This document shows, piece after piece, positions 36,714-46,629 of a stretch of 64,000 nt of DNA. Within the stretch, counting starts at the first letter, position 1; each line of letters starts with the position of its first letter. The position numbers were made by a program, and so were the translations under genes. The stretch covers positions 124,001-188,000 of the forward strand of contig NZ_QEWW01000002.1 of assembly GCF_003121895.1 (NCBI RefSeq). The letters run 5' to 3'. The notes beneath the pieces are model-generated. The model was not told where the DNA came from. It made no database searches and was given only the letters and a program-made list of their open reading frames with translations. This DNA comes from Ignatzschineria cameli (GTDB taxonomy: Bacteria > Pseudomonadota > Gammaproteobacteria > Cardiobacteriales > Wohlfahrtiimonadaceae).

Positions 36714-38849
36714 ATGTATCAAATCGCACTATTGAATGATGTTCGCGAGGAGTTTAAGAGTCTACTATTTTCTCAACTAGAGACAAGTTTAAGAGAGATG
36801 GGATATCGGCTACTTTTAGTGGAGAGAGCCGAGGATCTTCTTAATCTCTTGGAGAAGAATCCCCGAGTTTCTGGCGTTATTTTTGATTGGGATAATCATG
36901 AGTTGCCGCTTTGTCAGCAGATTGCTCATTTGAATGAGCAGCTTCCGTTGTTTACCTTCATCAATGATAAAGTCGCGATGGATCTTTCGCTTGCCGATCT
37001 TAAAAATAATCTCTATTTCTATGATTATGTCCTTAATAATGCGGAGGATAGCGCTGTGCGTATTGACCAACGAGTTGAGGAGTATATCGAGCAGATTCTA
37101 CCTCCCTTTACAAAAGCGCTTTTTAAGTATGTAGGGGCTGAAAAATACACCTTCTGTACGCCAGGGCATATGGGAGGAACGGCATTTGAGCAGAGTCCGG
37201 TGGGTTCTCTCTTTTATGATTTTTATGGTGAGAATACCTTCCGATCCGATATCTCTATCTCTATGGGGGAATTAGGATCTCTCTTAGATCATTCAGGTCC
37301 TCACCGTGAAGCGGAAGAGTATATTGCCGAGACCTTTAGTGCAGATCGAAGCTTTATTATCACTAATGGAACATCCACAGCAAACAAAGTAGTGGGAATG
37401 TATGCCTGTCCTGAGGGAAGCACTATTATTGTGGATCGAAACTGCCATAAATCGATTACCCATTTGATGATGATGACTAATGTTAAGCCGATCTATCTCA
37501 AGCCCACTCGTAACGCTTATGGGATTTTAGGGGGTATTCCGAAGAAGGAGTTTGAGAAAGCACATATTGAGCAGTTAGTCGCTGAGCGAGAGGGAGGAAC
37601 GGCGCCGGTTCATGCGATTATCACTAACTCAACCTATGATGGCCTCTTCTACGATACCGATTATATTAAGCAGAATTTACCAGTTAACTCAATCCACTTC
37701 GATTCGGCATGGGTTCCTTATACCAATTTCCATCCTATCTATGAGGGTAAATCAGGGATGGGAGGCGAGCGTGTTGAAGGAAAGGTGATCTATGAGACAC
37801 AATCGACCCATAAATTATTAGCGGCATTTTCGCAAGCATCGATGATTCATGTAAAAGGTGAGATCAATGAGCGAACCTTTAATGAGGGATATATGATGCA
37901 TACCACGACCTCACCGCTCTATAGTATTGTCGCTTCATGTGAAGTCTCTGCGGCGATGATGCGTGGGCAGGCCGGACGAAATCTAATGACTCAAGCGATC
38001 AATCGAGCTATTGATTTCCGTAAGGAGATTGCAAGACTGAATCGTGAGTCGAGTGATTGGTTCTTCGATGTATGGCAACCGGAGAATATTGATGAGGTTG
38101 CTTGTTGGCCTCTCAATCGTGAAGATCGTTGGCACGGATTTAATGAGATTGATGATAATTTCCTCTATCTCGATCCGATTAAGATTACTCTTACAACGCC
38201 AGGAATGGATGCCTCAGGGAAGCTCGATGAGTGGGGAATTCCCGCATCGATCGTCTCTCAATTCTTAGATGAGCATGGGATTGTGGTGGAGAAGACCGGT
38301 CCTTACTCGCTTCTCTTCCTCTTTAGTATGGGGATTGATGAGACAAAAGCGATGACCTTACTGCGGACATTGATGAAGTTTAAACATGCTTATGATCAAA
38401 ATCTGAAGATTAAAGAGGCGATGCCGGCGCTCTACGCAATTGATCCACAATTCTATGCAGAGATGCATCTTCAAGAGCTAGCGCAAGGCATTCATCATCT
38501 GATGAAGGTTCATCAGTTACCACAATTGATGTACAACGCTTTCGATAGTCTTCCAGAGATGGAGATGACTCCTCATGAAGCTTATCAAGCAGAGTTACGA
38601 GGGAAGGTTACAGAATGTAAGCTTTCAGAGTTAATGAATCAGGTTAGCGCTAATATGATTCTCCCTTACCCGCCGGGTGTTCCGCTTATTATGCCGGGTG
38701 AGAAGGTAACAGAAGAGACAAAACCGATTCTTGAGTTCTTAGAGATGCTTTGCGATATCGGCTCTCACTATCCTGGTTTTGAGACAGATATTCATGGTGT
38801 TTATCAAAATAGTGATGGTGAATATGTGGTCCGGATATTGGATCTATAA
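36714..38849 (+). CDS. cadA: Inducible lysine decarboxylase
   Basis: The 711-residue protein matches E. coli CadA (715). It has an N-terminal wing domain (1-130), the PLP core with FCTPGHMGG, NGTSTANKVVG and the Schiff-base lysine at residue 367 in STHKLLAAFSQ, the same number as in E. coli. It converts lysine to cadaverine and consumes a proton. AAAAAGGAG precedes the ATG. With cadB it forms an acid-resistance module. The regulator CadC is not encoded nearby. Confidence 0.96.
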   Translation: MYQIALLNDVREEFKSLLFSQLETSLREMGYRLLLVERAEDLLNLLEKNPRVSGVIFDWDNHELPLCQQIAHLNEQLPLFTFINDKVAMDLSLADLKNNLYFYDYVLNNAEDSAVRIDQRVEEYIEQILPPFTKALFKYVGAEKYTFCTPGHMGGTAFEQSPVGSLFYDFYGENTFRSDISISMGELGSLLDHSGPHREAEEYIAETFSADRSFIITNGTSTANKVVGMYACPEGSTIIVDRNCHKSITHLMMMTNVKPIYLKPTRNAYGILGGIPKKEFEKAHIEQLVAEREGGTAPVHAIITNSTYDGLFYDTDYIKQNLPVNSIHFDSAWVPYTNFHPIYEGKSGMGGERVEGKVIYETQSTHKLLAAFSQASMIHVKGEINERTFNEGYMMHTTTSPLYSIVASCEVSAAMMRGQAGRNLMTQAINRAIDFRKEIARLNRESSDWFFDVWQPENIDEVACWPLNREDRWHGFNEIDDNFLYLDPIKITLTTPGMDASGKLDEWGIPASIVSQFLDEHGIVVEKTGPYSLLFLFSMGIDETKAMTLLRTLMKFKHAYDQNLKIKEAMPALYAIDPQFYAEMHLQELAQGIHHLMKVHQLPQLMYNAFDSLPEMEMTPHEAYQAELRGKVTECKLSELMNQVSANMILPYPPGVPLIMPGEKVTEETKPILEFLEMLCDIGSHYPGFETDIHGVYQNSDGEYVVRILDL

Positions 38850-38937
38850 GGGGATCTTTCGCCGAATCTCGTAGGTTGAATAGACTCGATGGGCAGAATC
38901 GGTGAGTGAAATGATATAAGCATATAAGCATATTTGG

Positions 38938-38972
38938 GTGGGATACTTCTCTTGAAGAATCCCACTTTTTTA
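38938..38972 (+). terminator. Terminator of cadBA
   Basis: GTGGGAT (38938-38944) pairs with ATCCCAC (38959-38965), and an inner CTTC/GAAG stem extends it. TTTTTT follows. Confidence 0.92.
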
Positions 38973-39020
38973 TTGATTGAGTTAGGTTGAGTCAGATTGA
39001 ATTAAATTGAATTCAATGAG
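38971..39020. repeat. 10-nt array ending in TTGA, about 5 units
   Basis: Units such as TATTGATTGA, GTTAGGTTGA, GTCAGATTGA and ATTAAATTGA run from 38971 to 39020 between the cadA terminator and the nlpD-like stop. Confidence 0.65.
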
Positions 39021-39062
39021 ATTGATTGACCGAGCTGAAGTTATTCGATTGAAGTTATCGAG

Positions 39063-39755
39063 TTAAATATAGTTGCTAGGATTTACCGTTTGCCCTTTAG
39101 TTCGAATCTCAAAGTAGAGCACTGTACGGCCATCAAAACTATTTCCCATCGAGGCGATCTGCTGGCCTTTTTTCACCTTCATTCCCTCTTTCACATTGAC
39201 AGAGGCGAGGTATCCATATGCGGAATAGGTATCAGCATTATGTTTAATAATGATCAGTTGTCCATAACCGGAGTTTCCTGTTCCAGCAAAAACTACTTCG
39301 CCATTATGGGCTGCTCGCACAGGTTGATTGAGTGTGCCGGCGATTTGTATCCCTTTTTGGCCAGGGAGGTTGGGATTATAACTCTTGGTAATAGGCCCTT
39401 CTGTCGGTTTCTGCCAGCCTGTAATGCCTGTTGATACCTTATCTTTAGGGGCTGCCGGCGCTTTGGGGACAATAACAGTATTATCCCGGCGAGCAATTGC
39501 TTGTGGGGAACTACTGCTGCCTCTCTCTCTAACGGCGGATCCAGCTTTGCCACTGACCCGTAGAACTTGACCTGCGTGAATCAGGTTGGGGTTGGAGATA
39601 TTATTCAATTTCTGCAGCTGTTGAAGTGACATATTATGTGCCCGTGCAATTTGACTCAAAGAATCGCCGGGACGCACAGTATAACTACCCGATGAGCTAC
39701 AAGCTTGGATAATGAGGAGTGCTGATAAGATAAATGTTACTCGTTTTAAGCGCAT
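39063..39755 (-). CDS. nlpD: NlpD-like LysM/LytM lipoprotein (amidase activator type)
   Basis: The 230-residue protein has a lipoprotein-like signal ending IIQAC (C19), a LysM domain (YTVRPGDSLSQIARAHNMSL onward, 25-68) and a C-terminal M23/LytM domain. The zinc ligands of active M23 enzymes are lost: GIQIAG replaces the HxGIDIAG context, SAYGY replaces SAYAH, and LYFEIR replaces LHFEIR. This degenerate pattern is that of NlpD/EnvC, which activate cell-division amidases. Unlike E. coli, rpoS is not next to it; the malic enzyme gene is. The lipobox has Q at -2, which is unusual. Confidence 0.82.
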   Translation of the reverse strand: MRLKRVTFILSALLIIQACSSSGSYTVRPGDSLSQIARAHNMSLQQLQKLNNISNPNLIHAGQVLRVSGKAGSAVRERGSSSSPQAIARRDNTVIVPKAPAAPKDKVSTGITGWQKPTEGPITKSYNPNLPGQKGIQIAGTLNQPVRAAHNGEVVFAGTGNSGYGQLIIIKHNADTYSAYGYLASVNVKEGMKVKKGQQIASMGNSFDGRTVLYFEIRTKGQTVNPSNYI

Positions 39756-39886
39756 AATATTTACTTTTTTATATTAAAAAAACCCCAAAAAGAAGAAGAT
39801 ATCTTATCATCATTCCTCTTTGAGGGGTATCTCTATGATCTATTTTCAAATCACTCGATTCTAAAACTCCCCGAGGGAAATTTTAG

Positions 39887-42214
39887 TTAATTGAGTGGGT
39901 CAGTTGCACACATTGCCGTCACATTAACGATACGGCGTGCTGTTGCGATATTGGTCACAACGTGTGCGGGTTTGGAGATTCCTGTCAAGATAGGACCCAC
40001 CACGATACTGTCGGTAATTGTCCGAACAAAGTTATAGGTAATATTGGCGGAATCGATATTGGCAAAGATAAAGAGATTTGCTTGTCCCTCTAACTCTGAA
40101 TTAGGGAAGTAAGCATCGCGGTAACGCTCCCAAATTGCCAGATCCGGTTGCATCTCTCCTTCAACTTCTAGTTCAGGTGAACTTGCTTTTAAGAGCTGAA
40201 GAGTCTCTTGCATTTTGCGAGAGAATTTTGATTCGCGTGAACCGAAGTTAGAGTGGGAGAGTAACGCGACTTTCGGCACAATACCGAAGCGTTCTACAAC
40301 AGATGCCGCCATCTTAGTAATATCAGCGAGCTCTTGCGCAGTAGGATCTTCATTGACATGGGTATCGCAGAAGAAGAGCGGCCCTTTAGGTGAAAGGATT
40401 AAGCTGATCGCAGCAGGTTGTGAAGTTCCTTCTCTTAAGCCGATCGCATCAACAATATGGTGAACGTGACGATGATATTGACCTAAAACACCACTAATTT
40501 GCCCATCAATTTCACCAAGTTCGAGAAGCATCGAAGAGAGAAGATTTCCCCTTGTTTGCATTCTCTGGCGAGCAAGTTCAGGGGTAATCCCTTTACGCTT
40601 CATCAAGCTGTAATACTTTTCAGAGCAACGATCGAGAAGAGGTGGGTTGCGATAATCGATAATTTGAACATAGTCGCTACCGATATCTTTGCTGATACTA
40701 TCTTCCGGCGTTAATATTTTGGTTGGAAGATTGATCCCTAAATCCTCAATACGTTGCTGAATAACTTTAGGTTGACCAATTAAGATCGGATTGGCAAGGC
40801 GATCTTGTTTGACAAGATAGACAGCACGGAGAACGCGCTCATCTTCCCCCTCACAGTAGGCAATGGTACGCGCATTCTCTTTAGCTTGATTGAATATTGG
40901 GCGCATTGCCATATTGGTCTTATTGAAGTGCTGACTTAAGCGATGACGATACTCTTCAAAGTCTAAGATAGGGCGCAGCGCAACGCCTGATTCCATTGCT
41001 GCTTTTGCAACGGCAATCGGGAGTTCAACAATTAGACGAGGGTCAAATGGTTTTGGAATGATGTAGTTGCGAGAAAAGCGAAGACTCTCACCAGGATAGG
41101 CGTGAAGTACCTCATCTGTAGGTTCTTGATGGGTCAGATCTGCAATTGCTTTTACACAGGCCATCTTCATCGCTTCATTGATCTCTGTTGCACCACAATC
41201 GAGCGCACCTCGGAAGAGATAGGGGAAGCAGAGCACATTATTGACCTGATTAGGATAATCAGAGCGACCCGTTGCAATAATTGCATCCTCTCTAACTGCA
41301 TGTGCAATCTCGGGGCGAATCTCAGGCTCAGGATTAGCAAGCGCAAAGATCAGCGGATTAGGTGCCATCTTTTCAACCATTTCTGCTTTAAGAACGCCGG
41401 GAGCAGAGAGACCTAAAAAGACATCCGCCCCTTCAATCACTTCGCCTAAAGTCATCTTATCGGTCTGCTGCATAAAGAAAGATTTATACTCATCGAGCGA
41501 CTCAGGAGAGCGATGCTGATTGACAACACCATCACGATCGACAACGATGATATTCTCTCTTTTGAGGCCAAATTGCATCAAGAGATTAAGGCAAGAGATT
41601 GCAGCAGCACCAGCTCCACTACAGACAAGCTTAATCTCTTCAATCTTCTTATCTGCCAGTTTTAGAGCATTTAAGACACCTGCGGCGGTGATGATTGCTG
41701 TTCCATGTTGATCATCGTGGAAGACAGGAATATTCATCCGCTTTTTGAGTTCTTGTTCGATATAGAAACATTCAGGTGCTTTGATATCTTCTAAGTTAAC
41801 GCCTCCAAAGGTGGGTTCGAGACTAGCGACGATATCGATAAACTTGTCAGGGTCTAACTCATCGACTTCAATATCGAAGACATCGATATCGGAGAATTTT
41901 TTAAAGAGTACCCCTTTTCCTTCCATGACCGGTTTTCCTGCAAGAGGACCGATATTACCGAGTCCTAATACAGCAGTACCATTGCTAATAACAGCAACGA
42001 GATTACCCTTTGCGGTGTAGTCAAGGGCGGTTAGGGGATCTTTCTGAATCTCTTCACAAGCGTAAGCAACACCTGGAGAGTAAGCAAGAGAGAGATCCTT
42101 GGAATTGACTAGCGGCTTAGTCGCTTCAACTGAAATTTTCCCAGGTCTAGGTTGGGCATGATAGCGAAGCGCTTCAATTCGAAGATCTTCAGTTTTATTA
42201 TTTGGAGAATCCAT
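39887..42214 (-). CDS. maeB: NADP-dependent malic enzyme with PTA-like C-terminal domain
   Basis: The 775-residue protein has the malic enzyme module (about 1-430, with [25 protein letters not shown] and a [13 protein letters not shown] dinucleotide loop) fused to a phosphotransacetylase-like domain (about 440-775) with regulatory function in MaeB. It decarboxylates malate to pyruvate with NADP. Length matches E. coli MaeB (759). It lies 131 bp upstream of nlpD on the same strand. With Mqo and the PDH complex in this window it forms a malate-to-acetyl-CoA route. Confidence 0.95.
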   Translation of the reverse strand: MDSPNNKTEDLRIEALRYHAQPRPGKISVEATKPLVNSKDLSLAYSPGVAYACEEIQKDPLTALDYTAKGNLVAVISNGTAVLGLGNIGPLAGKPVMEGKGVLFKKFSDIDVFDIEVDELDPDKFIDIVASLEPTFGGVNLEDIKAPECFYIEQELKKRMNIPVFHDDQHGTAIITAAGVLNALKLADKKIEEIKLVCSGAGAAAISCLNLLMQFGLKRENIIVVDRDGVVNQHRSPESLDEYKSFFMQQTDKMTLGEVIEGADVFLGLSAPGVLKAEMVEKMAPNPLIFALANPEPEIRPEIAHAVREDAIIATGRSDYPNQVNNVLCFPYLFRGALDCGATEINEAMKMACVKAIADLTHQEPTDEVLHAYPGESLRFSRNYIIPKPFDPRLIVELPIAVAKAAMESGVALRPILDFEEYRHRLSQHFNKTNMAMRPIFNQAKENARTIAYCEGEDERVLRAVYLVKQDRLANPILIGQPKVIQQRIEDLGINLPTKILTPEDSISKDIGSDYVQIIDYRNPPLLDRCSEKYYSLMKRKGITPELARQRMQTRGNLLSSMLLELGEIDGQISGVLGQYHRHVHHIVDAIGLREGTSQPAAISLILSPKGPLFFCDTHVNEDPTAQELADITKMAASVVERFGIVPKVALLSHSNFGSRESKFSRKMQETLQLLKASSPELEVEGEMQPDLAIWERYRDAYFPNSELEGQANLFIFANIDSANITYNFVRTITDSIVVGPILTGISKPAHVVTNIATARRIVNVTAMCATDPLN

Positions 42215-42431
42215 TGAGATCTATCCTTTATACTGAATTTTGAGTGAATATTAGATACTAACAAGGATTGATCTTTGAATCTACTAGGCCACCTATAAAA
42301 AAAGGAAGTGTGCCAAAATCTAAGGTTATCTCGTTGATTTTAATCTATTAAAGATCTCATTTTTTGCATCTTCTCTCCGCTATTATAAGAATATTAAATA
42401 GCGATTTTATGGGGACGATGGGGATCTGATT

Positions 42432-42440
42432 TGCTATAAT
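42432..42440 (+). promoter_or_regulatory. Extended -10 promoter of rpoH
   Basis: TGCTATAAT (42432-42440) is an extended -10 element with a consensus TATAAT. No good -35 is present, as expected for this class. It lies about 100 bp before the rpoH ATG. Confidence 0.6.
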
Positions 42441-42537
42441 GGAGAGCGATTTAAATTATGGAAAGTGCTTCTAGATATAGCTTTTAAGTAGTGAATCAAC
42501 AGAGTATTTCCCGACGATGTTTGTGGAGGGTTTTATA

Positions 42538-43416
42538 ATGCCAAGTGATGATAAACAGTTAGTACTCCGTGCTAATACTTTTCCGTCTGTCGCCGATGGG
42601 CTCGATGCCTATATTAGTGCGATTGGCGATATCCCCACTTTAACCGCTGAAGAGGAGCAAGCGCTTGCTTATCGATTGATTGAACATGGAGATCTTAATG
42701 CTGCACAGACATTAGTTCTTTCTCATCTAAAATTTGTTGTCCATATTGCCAAAAACTATACCGGCTATGGCTTACCGCTCGTAGATCTCATTCAAGAGGG
42801 TAATGTAGGGTTGATGAAGGCGGTAAAACGTTTTGATCCTTCTTACAATGTGCGACTAATCTCCTTTGCGGTCTACTGGATTAAATCTGAGATTCATGAG
42901 TTTGTGATTCGTAATTGGCGAATTGTGAAAGTTGCCACGACAAAAGCGCAACGAAAGCTCTTTTTTAATCTTCGATCCTCGAAAGAGACACTAGAATGGC
43001 TTACTGATGATGAAGCGGCGGATATCGCAAAAGAGCTCAATGTGAGTAAGGCAGAAGTTAAGCGGATGGAGATGCGTCTCTTCTCTAATGATTTAGCATT
43101 TGATCTGCCGGTGGGAAGTCATGCCGATGATGGTGACTTTAGCCCTTCAGATTGGCTCTCTTCAAATGCGTCAGATCCTTCGCAAACAGTGGAGAGAGAG
43201 GATTACCAGATGCATAATAATGCGCTACTCAATGATGCGATTGAATCGCTAGATCCTCGAAGCAAAGATATTATTCTTCAACGATGGATGCGAGATGAAG
43301 ATGAGGAGCGGCCGACTTTAACCGAGCTTGCTGATAAATATTCAGTATCAGCAGAGCGTATTAGACAGATTGAGAATCAGGCGATGAGTAAAATCAAAGA
43401 CCTGTTGACGGTATGA
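42538..43416 (+). CDS. rpoH: RNA polymerase sigma-32 factor
   Basis: The 292-residue sigma-70-family protein has region 2 (LVLSHLKFVVHIAKNY, DLIQEGNVGLMKAV), the RpoH box QRKLFFNLR and a C-terminal region 4 helix-turn-helix with LADKYSVSAERIRQIE. The RpoH box separates it from RpoS and RpoD. The ATG at 42538 has GGAGG 8 nt upstream; an ATG seven codons earlier is less likely. It directs heat-shock transcription. It is monocistronic, ended by a terminator at 43437. Confidence 0.95.
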   Translation: MPSDDKQLVLRANTFPSVADGLDAYISAIGDIPTLTAEEEQALAYRLIEHGDLNAAQTLVLSHLKFVVHIAKNYTGYGLPLVDLIQEGNVGLMKAVKRFDPSYNVRLISFAVYWIKSEIHEFVIRNWRIVKVATTKAQRKLFFNLRSSKETLEWLTDDEAADIAKELNVSKAEVKRMEMRLFSNDLAFDLPVGSHADDGDFSPSDWLSSNASDPSQTVEREDYQMHNNALLNDAIESLDPRSKDIILQRWMRDEDEERPTLTELADKYSVSAERIRQIENQAMSKIKDLLTV

Positions 43417-43436
43417 TAACGTGCTCAATGTTCGTG

Positions 43437-43466
43437 AAGGACTCAGATCATTCATCTGGGTCTTTT
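43437..43466 (+). terminator. Terminator of rpoH
   Basis: GACTCAGAT (43440-43448) pairs with ATCTGGGTC (43454-43462) with one wobble, followed by TTTT. Confidence 0.78.
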
Positions 43467-43486
43467 CTATTATGGAGTGATATAAA

Positions 43487-44056
43487 ATGAGAGCAATTAG
43501 AGAGATTAAAGAGAGTATTCAGGTCAAAGAGTTAGCTTTAGAGACGATGCCGGAGGTGATTGAGTCAACAGGGCAATTGATGCTCGATGCGCTTCAAGCG
43601 GGCAATAAGGTTCTCATCTGTGGAAATGGTGGATCAGCGGCGGACGCACAACATTTTGCGGCAGAGTTGATTAATCGTTTTGAAGTTGAGAGGGCCCCTT
43701 TACCGGCAATTGCGCTAACAACGGATAGTTCTAATCTAACCTCAATCGCTAATGACTATAGTTATGATGAGGTCTTTGCAAAACAGGTGATGGCATTAGG
43801 GCAACGCGGAGACATCTTAGTTGCCATTAGTACCAGCGGTAACTCTAAAAGCATCAATCGTGCAGTGGAGGAAGCACTCAAAAAAGGGATGATTGTATTA
43901 GGTTTAACGGGAGAGAAGGGGGGCGAGATGGCGACAATAGAGAGCCCAGATCTCCACCTTGTTAAAGCGCCGAGCCCGAGAACAGCAAGAGTCCAAGAGG
44001 TGCATATCCTTGTGATCCATATCTGGTGTGGAATGATTGATGCCACTTATCGTTAA
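43487..44056 (+). CDS. diaA: SIS-domain protein, DiaA/GmhA type
   Basis: The 189-residue protein has SIS motifs [34 protein letters not shown] and ISTSGNS. It resembles both DiaA (DnaA initiator-associating protein) and phosphoheptose isomerase GmhA. The following dolP gene matches the E. coli diaA-dolP and Pseudomonas order, which supports the DiaA orthologue. Its E in AAELINR and the EVH near the end leave isomerase activity open. TATGGAG lies before the ATG. Confidence 0.82.
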   Translation: MRAIREIKESIQVKELALETMPEVIESTGQLMLDALQAGNKVLICGNGGSAADAQHFAAELINRFEVERAPLPAIALTTDSSNLTSIANDYSYDEVFAKQVMALGQRGDILVAISTSGNSKSINRAVEEALKKGMIVLGLTGEKGGEMATIESPDLHLVKAPSPRTARVQEVHILVIHIWCGMIDATYR

Positions 44057-44361
44057 GGATCGTCGTTCAATAATATTTTGACACTGTTTTATACGAATTG
44101 AACCGCAGCTATTCATTAACCTTTGACACTCTTTGATAACCTTTGAGTGTGAATCGTTGATTATGAGTTGTCGGTTATTGAATGTTAGAAGTTTTGAGTT
44201 TTTGAGCTTTTAAGTTTTTGAATTTGAGATGATTAGAAAATAGCGATTCGGATACCGCTTATAGAATGGTCTGATGAGAGATCAGATGGCGATTTTCATG
44301 GAGGAATCCGGATAAAAATTTTAATTGATTAAAGATGGCATAAGTCATAGGAGAGAAGCGG
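44057..44361 (+). other. Gap between diaA and dolP
   Basis: The 305-bp gap contains a short 9-nt-like TTTTTGAG repeat zone (44191-44230). No gene, terminator or clear promoter was recognised. Confidence 0.45.
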
Positions 44362-44961
44362 ATGTTAAGACGATTCCTATTATTAAGTAGTTTTGTGATG
44401 TTGCTTTCTGCATGTGTGCCGGCTCTGATTGCAGGAGGCGTTGGTGCGACAGCCGTAGGTGTTAATGATCGTAGAACCGCAGGGCAGATTGTGGAAGATA
44501 ATGCGATTACGGTGAAGGTGCAAAATATGATCAGTGAGCTTCCTGATCGAATGCATGCCCATATTAGTATCTTAAGCTATAACGGCAAGGTTCTAATTTT
44601 AGGAGAGGTTCCTAATCATAAGCTCGGCTTAGAGGTTGAGGAAGCGGTACGTAAAACAGAGCATGTGAAGAGTGTTTACAATGAGTTGATTGTCGCTCCA
44701 GAGGCATCGCTAGCTAGTATTGCTGCTGACTCAATGATTACGGCAAAGGTTAAAACGGCATTGACAACAGATATTAAGTTAAAAGGCTTCAACGCTGGAA
44801 ATGTTAAGGTGATGACCTCAAGAAGAAAAGTTTATTTAATGGGCATTGTCAATGAGGCAGAGGCGCGTGAAGCGATAGAGATTGCCCGCCACGTAGCCGG
44901 TGTTGAAGAGGTTGTTCCATTTTTTGATATCGTGAATCGGCAGTTCTACAATATCAATTAA
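44362..44961 (+). CDS. dolP: BON-domain outer-membrane lipoprotein
   Basis: The 199-residue protein has a lipobox LLSAC (C18) and two BON domains (about 48-115 and 125-195, with ITVKVQNMISELP and ITAKVKTALTTD). This is the layout of E. coli DolP (YraP, 191 residues), an outer-membrane lipoprotein supporting envelope integrity and BAM function. It follows diaA as in E. coli. ATAGGAGAGAAGCGG gives the ribosome site. Confidence 0.92.
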   Translation: MLRRFLLLSSFVMLLSACVPALIAGGVGATAVGVNDRRTAGQIVEDNAITVKVQNMISELPDRMHAHISILSYNGKVLILGEVPNHKLGLEVEEAVRKTEHVKSVYNELIVAPEASLASIAADSMITAKVKTALTTDIKLKGFNAGNVKVMTSRRKVYLMGIVNEAEAREAIEIARHVAGVEEVVPFFDIVNRQFYNIN

Positions 44962-45071
44962 GAAAGTTATATATTAAACTGATTGTATAGCAAGTTATCG
45001 ACAATATCGTCATCTGTAATATTGTGACTGCTATTGAATGGAGGCTTGCTCGATGATCGAGCGGTAATCGC

Positions 45072-45107
45072 GTAAGTTGTGTAAGTCGCGTAAATCGAGT
45101 AATTATC
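45072..45107. repeat. 9-nt array, 4 units
   Basis: GTAAGTTGT, GTAAGTCGC, GTAAATCGA and GTAATTATC follow each other at 45072-45107, with a partial GTAATCGC before them, between dolP and gor. Confidence 0.75.
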
Positions 45108-45234
45108 TAGTCGCAATCGAGTAATAATTAAGTTCAATTAGGGGATGGATTATGCGTTAAGAGCGTTGTCATAAAGTGCAACTCTTATTGAATTAGCAGA
45201 TCTCTACAGATCCCTAAAGATAGAAGGAAGAAAA

Positions 45235-46590
45235 ATGAGTAAAAAGTATGATGCAATTGTAATTGGTGGTGGCTCTGGTGGACTCTCCTATGCAGAGAGA
45301 GCAGCTAGCTATGGCGTCAAATGCTTATTGATTGAGAAAGATAAGTTAGGCGGTACCTGTGTGAATGTAGGATGTGTTCCTAAAAAAGTGATGTGGAATG
45401 CCGCAAATATTGCCCATATGTTTGATGATGCTAAAGGGTATGGTTTTACTTTTGATGAGCCCCAATTCTCTTGGAGTCATTTAAAAGAGAAGCGTGATCA
45501 ATATATTAAGAATATTGTAACTTGGTATAACAATAGCTATATGCCTGATGCGGGTGTAGATGTGATTCATGGGGTCGCTAAGTTTGTCGATAATCAGACG
45601 GTAGAGGTCAATGGTGAACGTTTTACTGCGGATAAAATCGTTATCTCAACAGGGGGCTATCCTTTAGTGCCGGAGACTGAAGGAGCAGAGCATGGTATCA
45701 CTTCAGATCAGTTCTTTGATCTTGAAGAGGCGCCAAAGCGTGTTGTCGTAGTGGGTGCGGGTTATATTGCTGTAGAGTTAGCGCAGTTACTTTCAGCATT
45801 AGGAAGTAAAGTTGATCTTCTCTGTCGTGGAGAGATGGTATTACGTCATTTTGATAGTTACGTAACTGCACATCTTCAAGAAGTTTTAGAAAATGATGAG
45901 AATCTAATACTGCATACCCATTCTAATGTTCAGCGTGTTGAGAAGCGTGAAGATGGAAGTTTAGTGGTAGAGACAGAGAAAGAGTCGATTGAGACAGATC
46001 TTCTTGTATGGGCGATTGGTCGTGGATATAACACACATAATATTGGTCTTGAGAATACCGATCTTAAAGTGAACGAAGATGGCACAATCACGGTGAATAA
46101 GTATCAAGAGAGTGCCGTGCCAGGTATCTATGTATTAGGCGATATTATTGGTGGTAAATTCCAGTTAACACCAGTTGCAATTGCTGCTGGCCGTCGTCTT
46201 GCTGATAGATTGCATAATGGTATGGAGGGGCGTCATCTTGAGTATAAAGATATCCCGAGCATTGTTTTCTCCCATCCGCCTATCGGTACGACCGGTTTAA
46301 CAGAGAAAGAAGCTACTGCTGAGTATGGTGCCGATGCTGTGAAATGTTATACCGCTTCATTTACCTCAATGTATTCCAACTTCAGTATTAAGCCTGTGAA
46401 AACCGCAATGAAGATGGTGACAGTTGGTCCTGAGGAGAAAATTGTTGGTATTCATCTGATTGGCCCAACAGTTGATGAGATGTTGCAAGGTTTTGCTGTT
46501 GCGGTGAAGATGGGTGCGCATAAGCGAGATTTTGATGATACTGTCGCGCTTCATCCTACCGCAGCAGAAGAATTGGTAACGATGCGTTAA
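45235..46590 (+). CDS. gor: Glutathione-disulfide reductase
   Basis: The 451-residue flavoprotein has the FAD loop [11 protein letters not shown] (10-20), redox-active [13 protein letters not shown] (C42, C47), an NADP-binding [10 protein letters not shown] followed by two arginines ([12 protein letters not shown]) that fix NADPH preference, and the C-terminal LHPTAAEE catalytic histidine. Length equals E. coli Gor (450). It reduces oxidised glutathione. GAAGGAAG precedes the ATG. The pit and tsaC genes follow closely and may be co-transcribed. Confidence 0.95.
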   Translation: MSKKYDAIVIGGGSGGLSYAERAASYGVKCLLIEKDKLGGTCVNVGCVPKKVMWNAANIAHMFDDAKGYGFTFDEPQFSWSHLKEKRDQYIKNIVTWYNNSYMPDAGVDVIHGVAKFVDNQTVEVNGERFTADKIVISTGGYPLVPETEGAEHGITSDQFFDLEEAPKRVVVVGAGYIAVELAQLLSALGSKVDLLCRGEMVLRHFDSYVTAHLQEVLENDENLILHTHSNVQRVEKREDGSLVVETEKESIETDLLVWAIGRGYNTHNIGLENTDLKVNEDGTITVNKYQESAVPGIYVLGDIIGGKFQLTPVAIAAGRRLADRLHNGMEGRHLEYKDIPSIVFSHPPIGTTGLTEKEATAEYGADAVKCYTASFTSMYSNFSIKPVKTAMKMVTVGPEEKIVGIHLIGPTVDEMLQGFAVAVKMGAHKRDFDDTVALHPTAAEELVTMR

Positions 46591-46629
46591 CAGCTTATAT
46601 AAGTTAGTCTAAATAAGAGTAGAAACAGA

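Noticed and set aside
42538-43416. RpoS assignment for the sigma factor near nlpD
   Set aside because: The QRKLFFNLR box and the region 4 sequence are those of RpoH.
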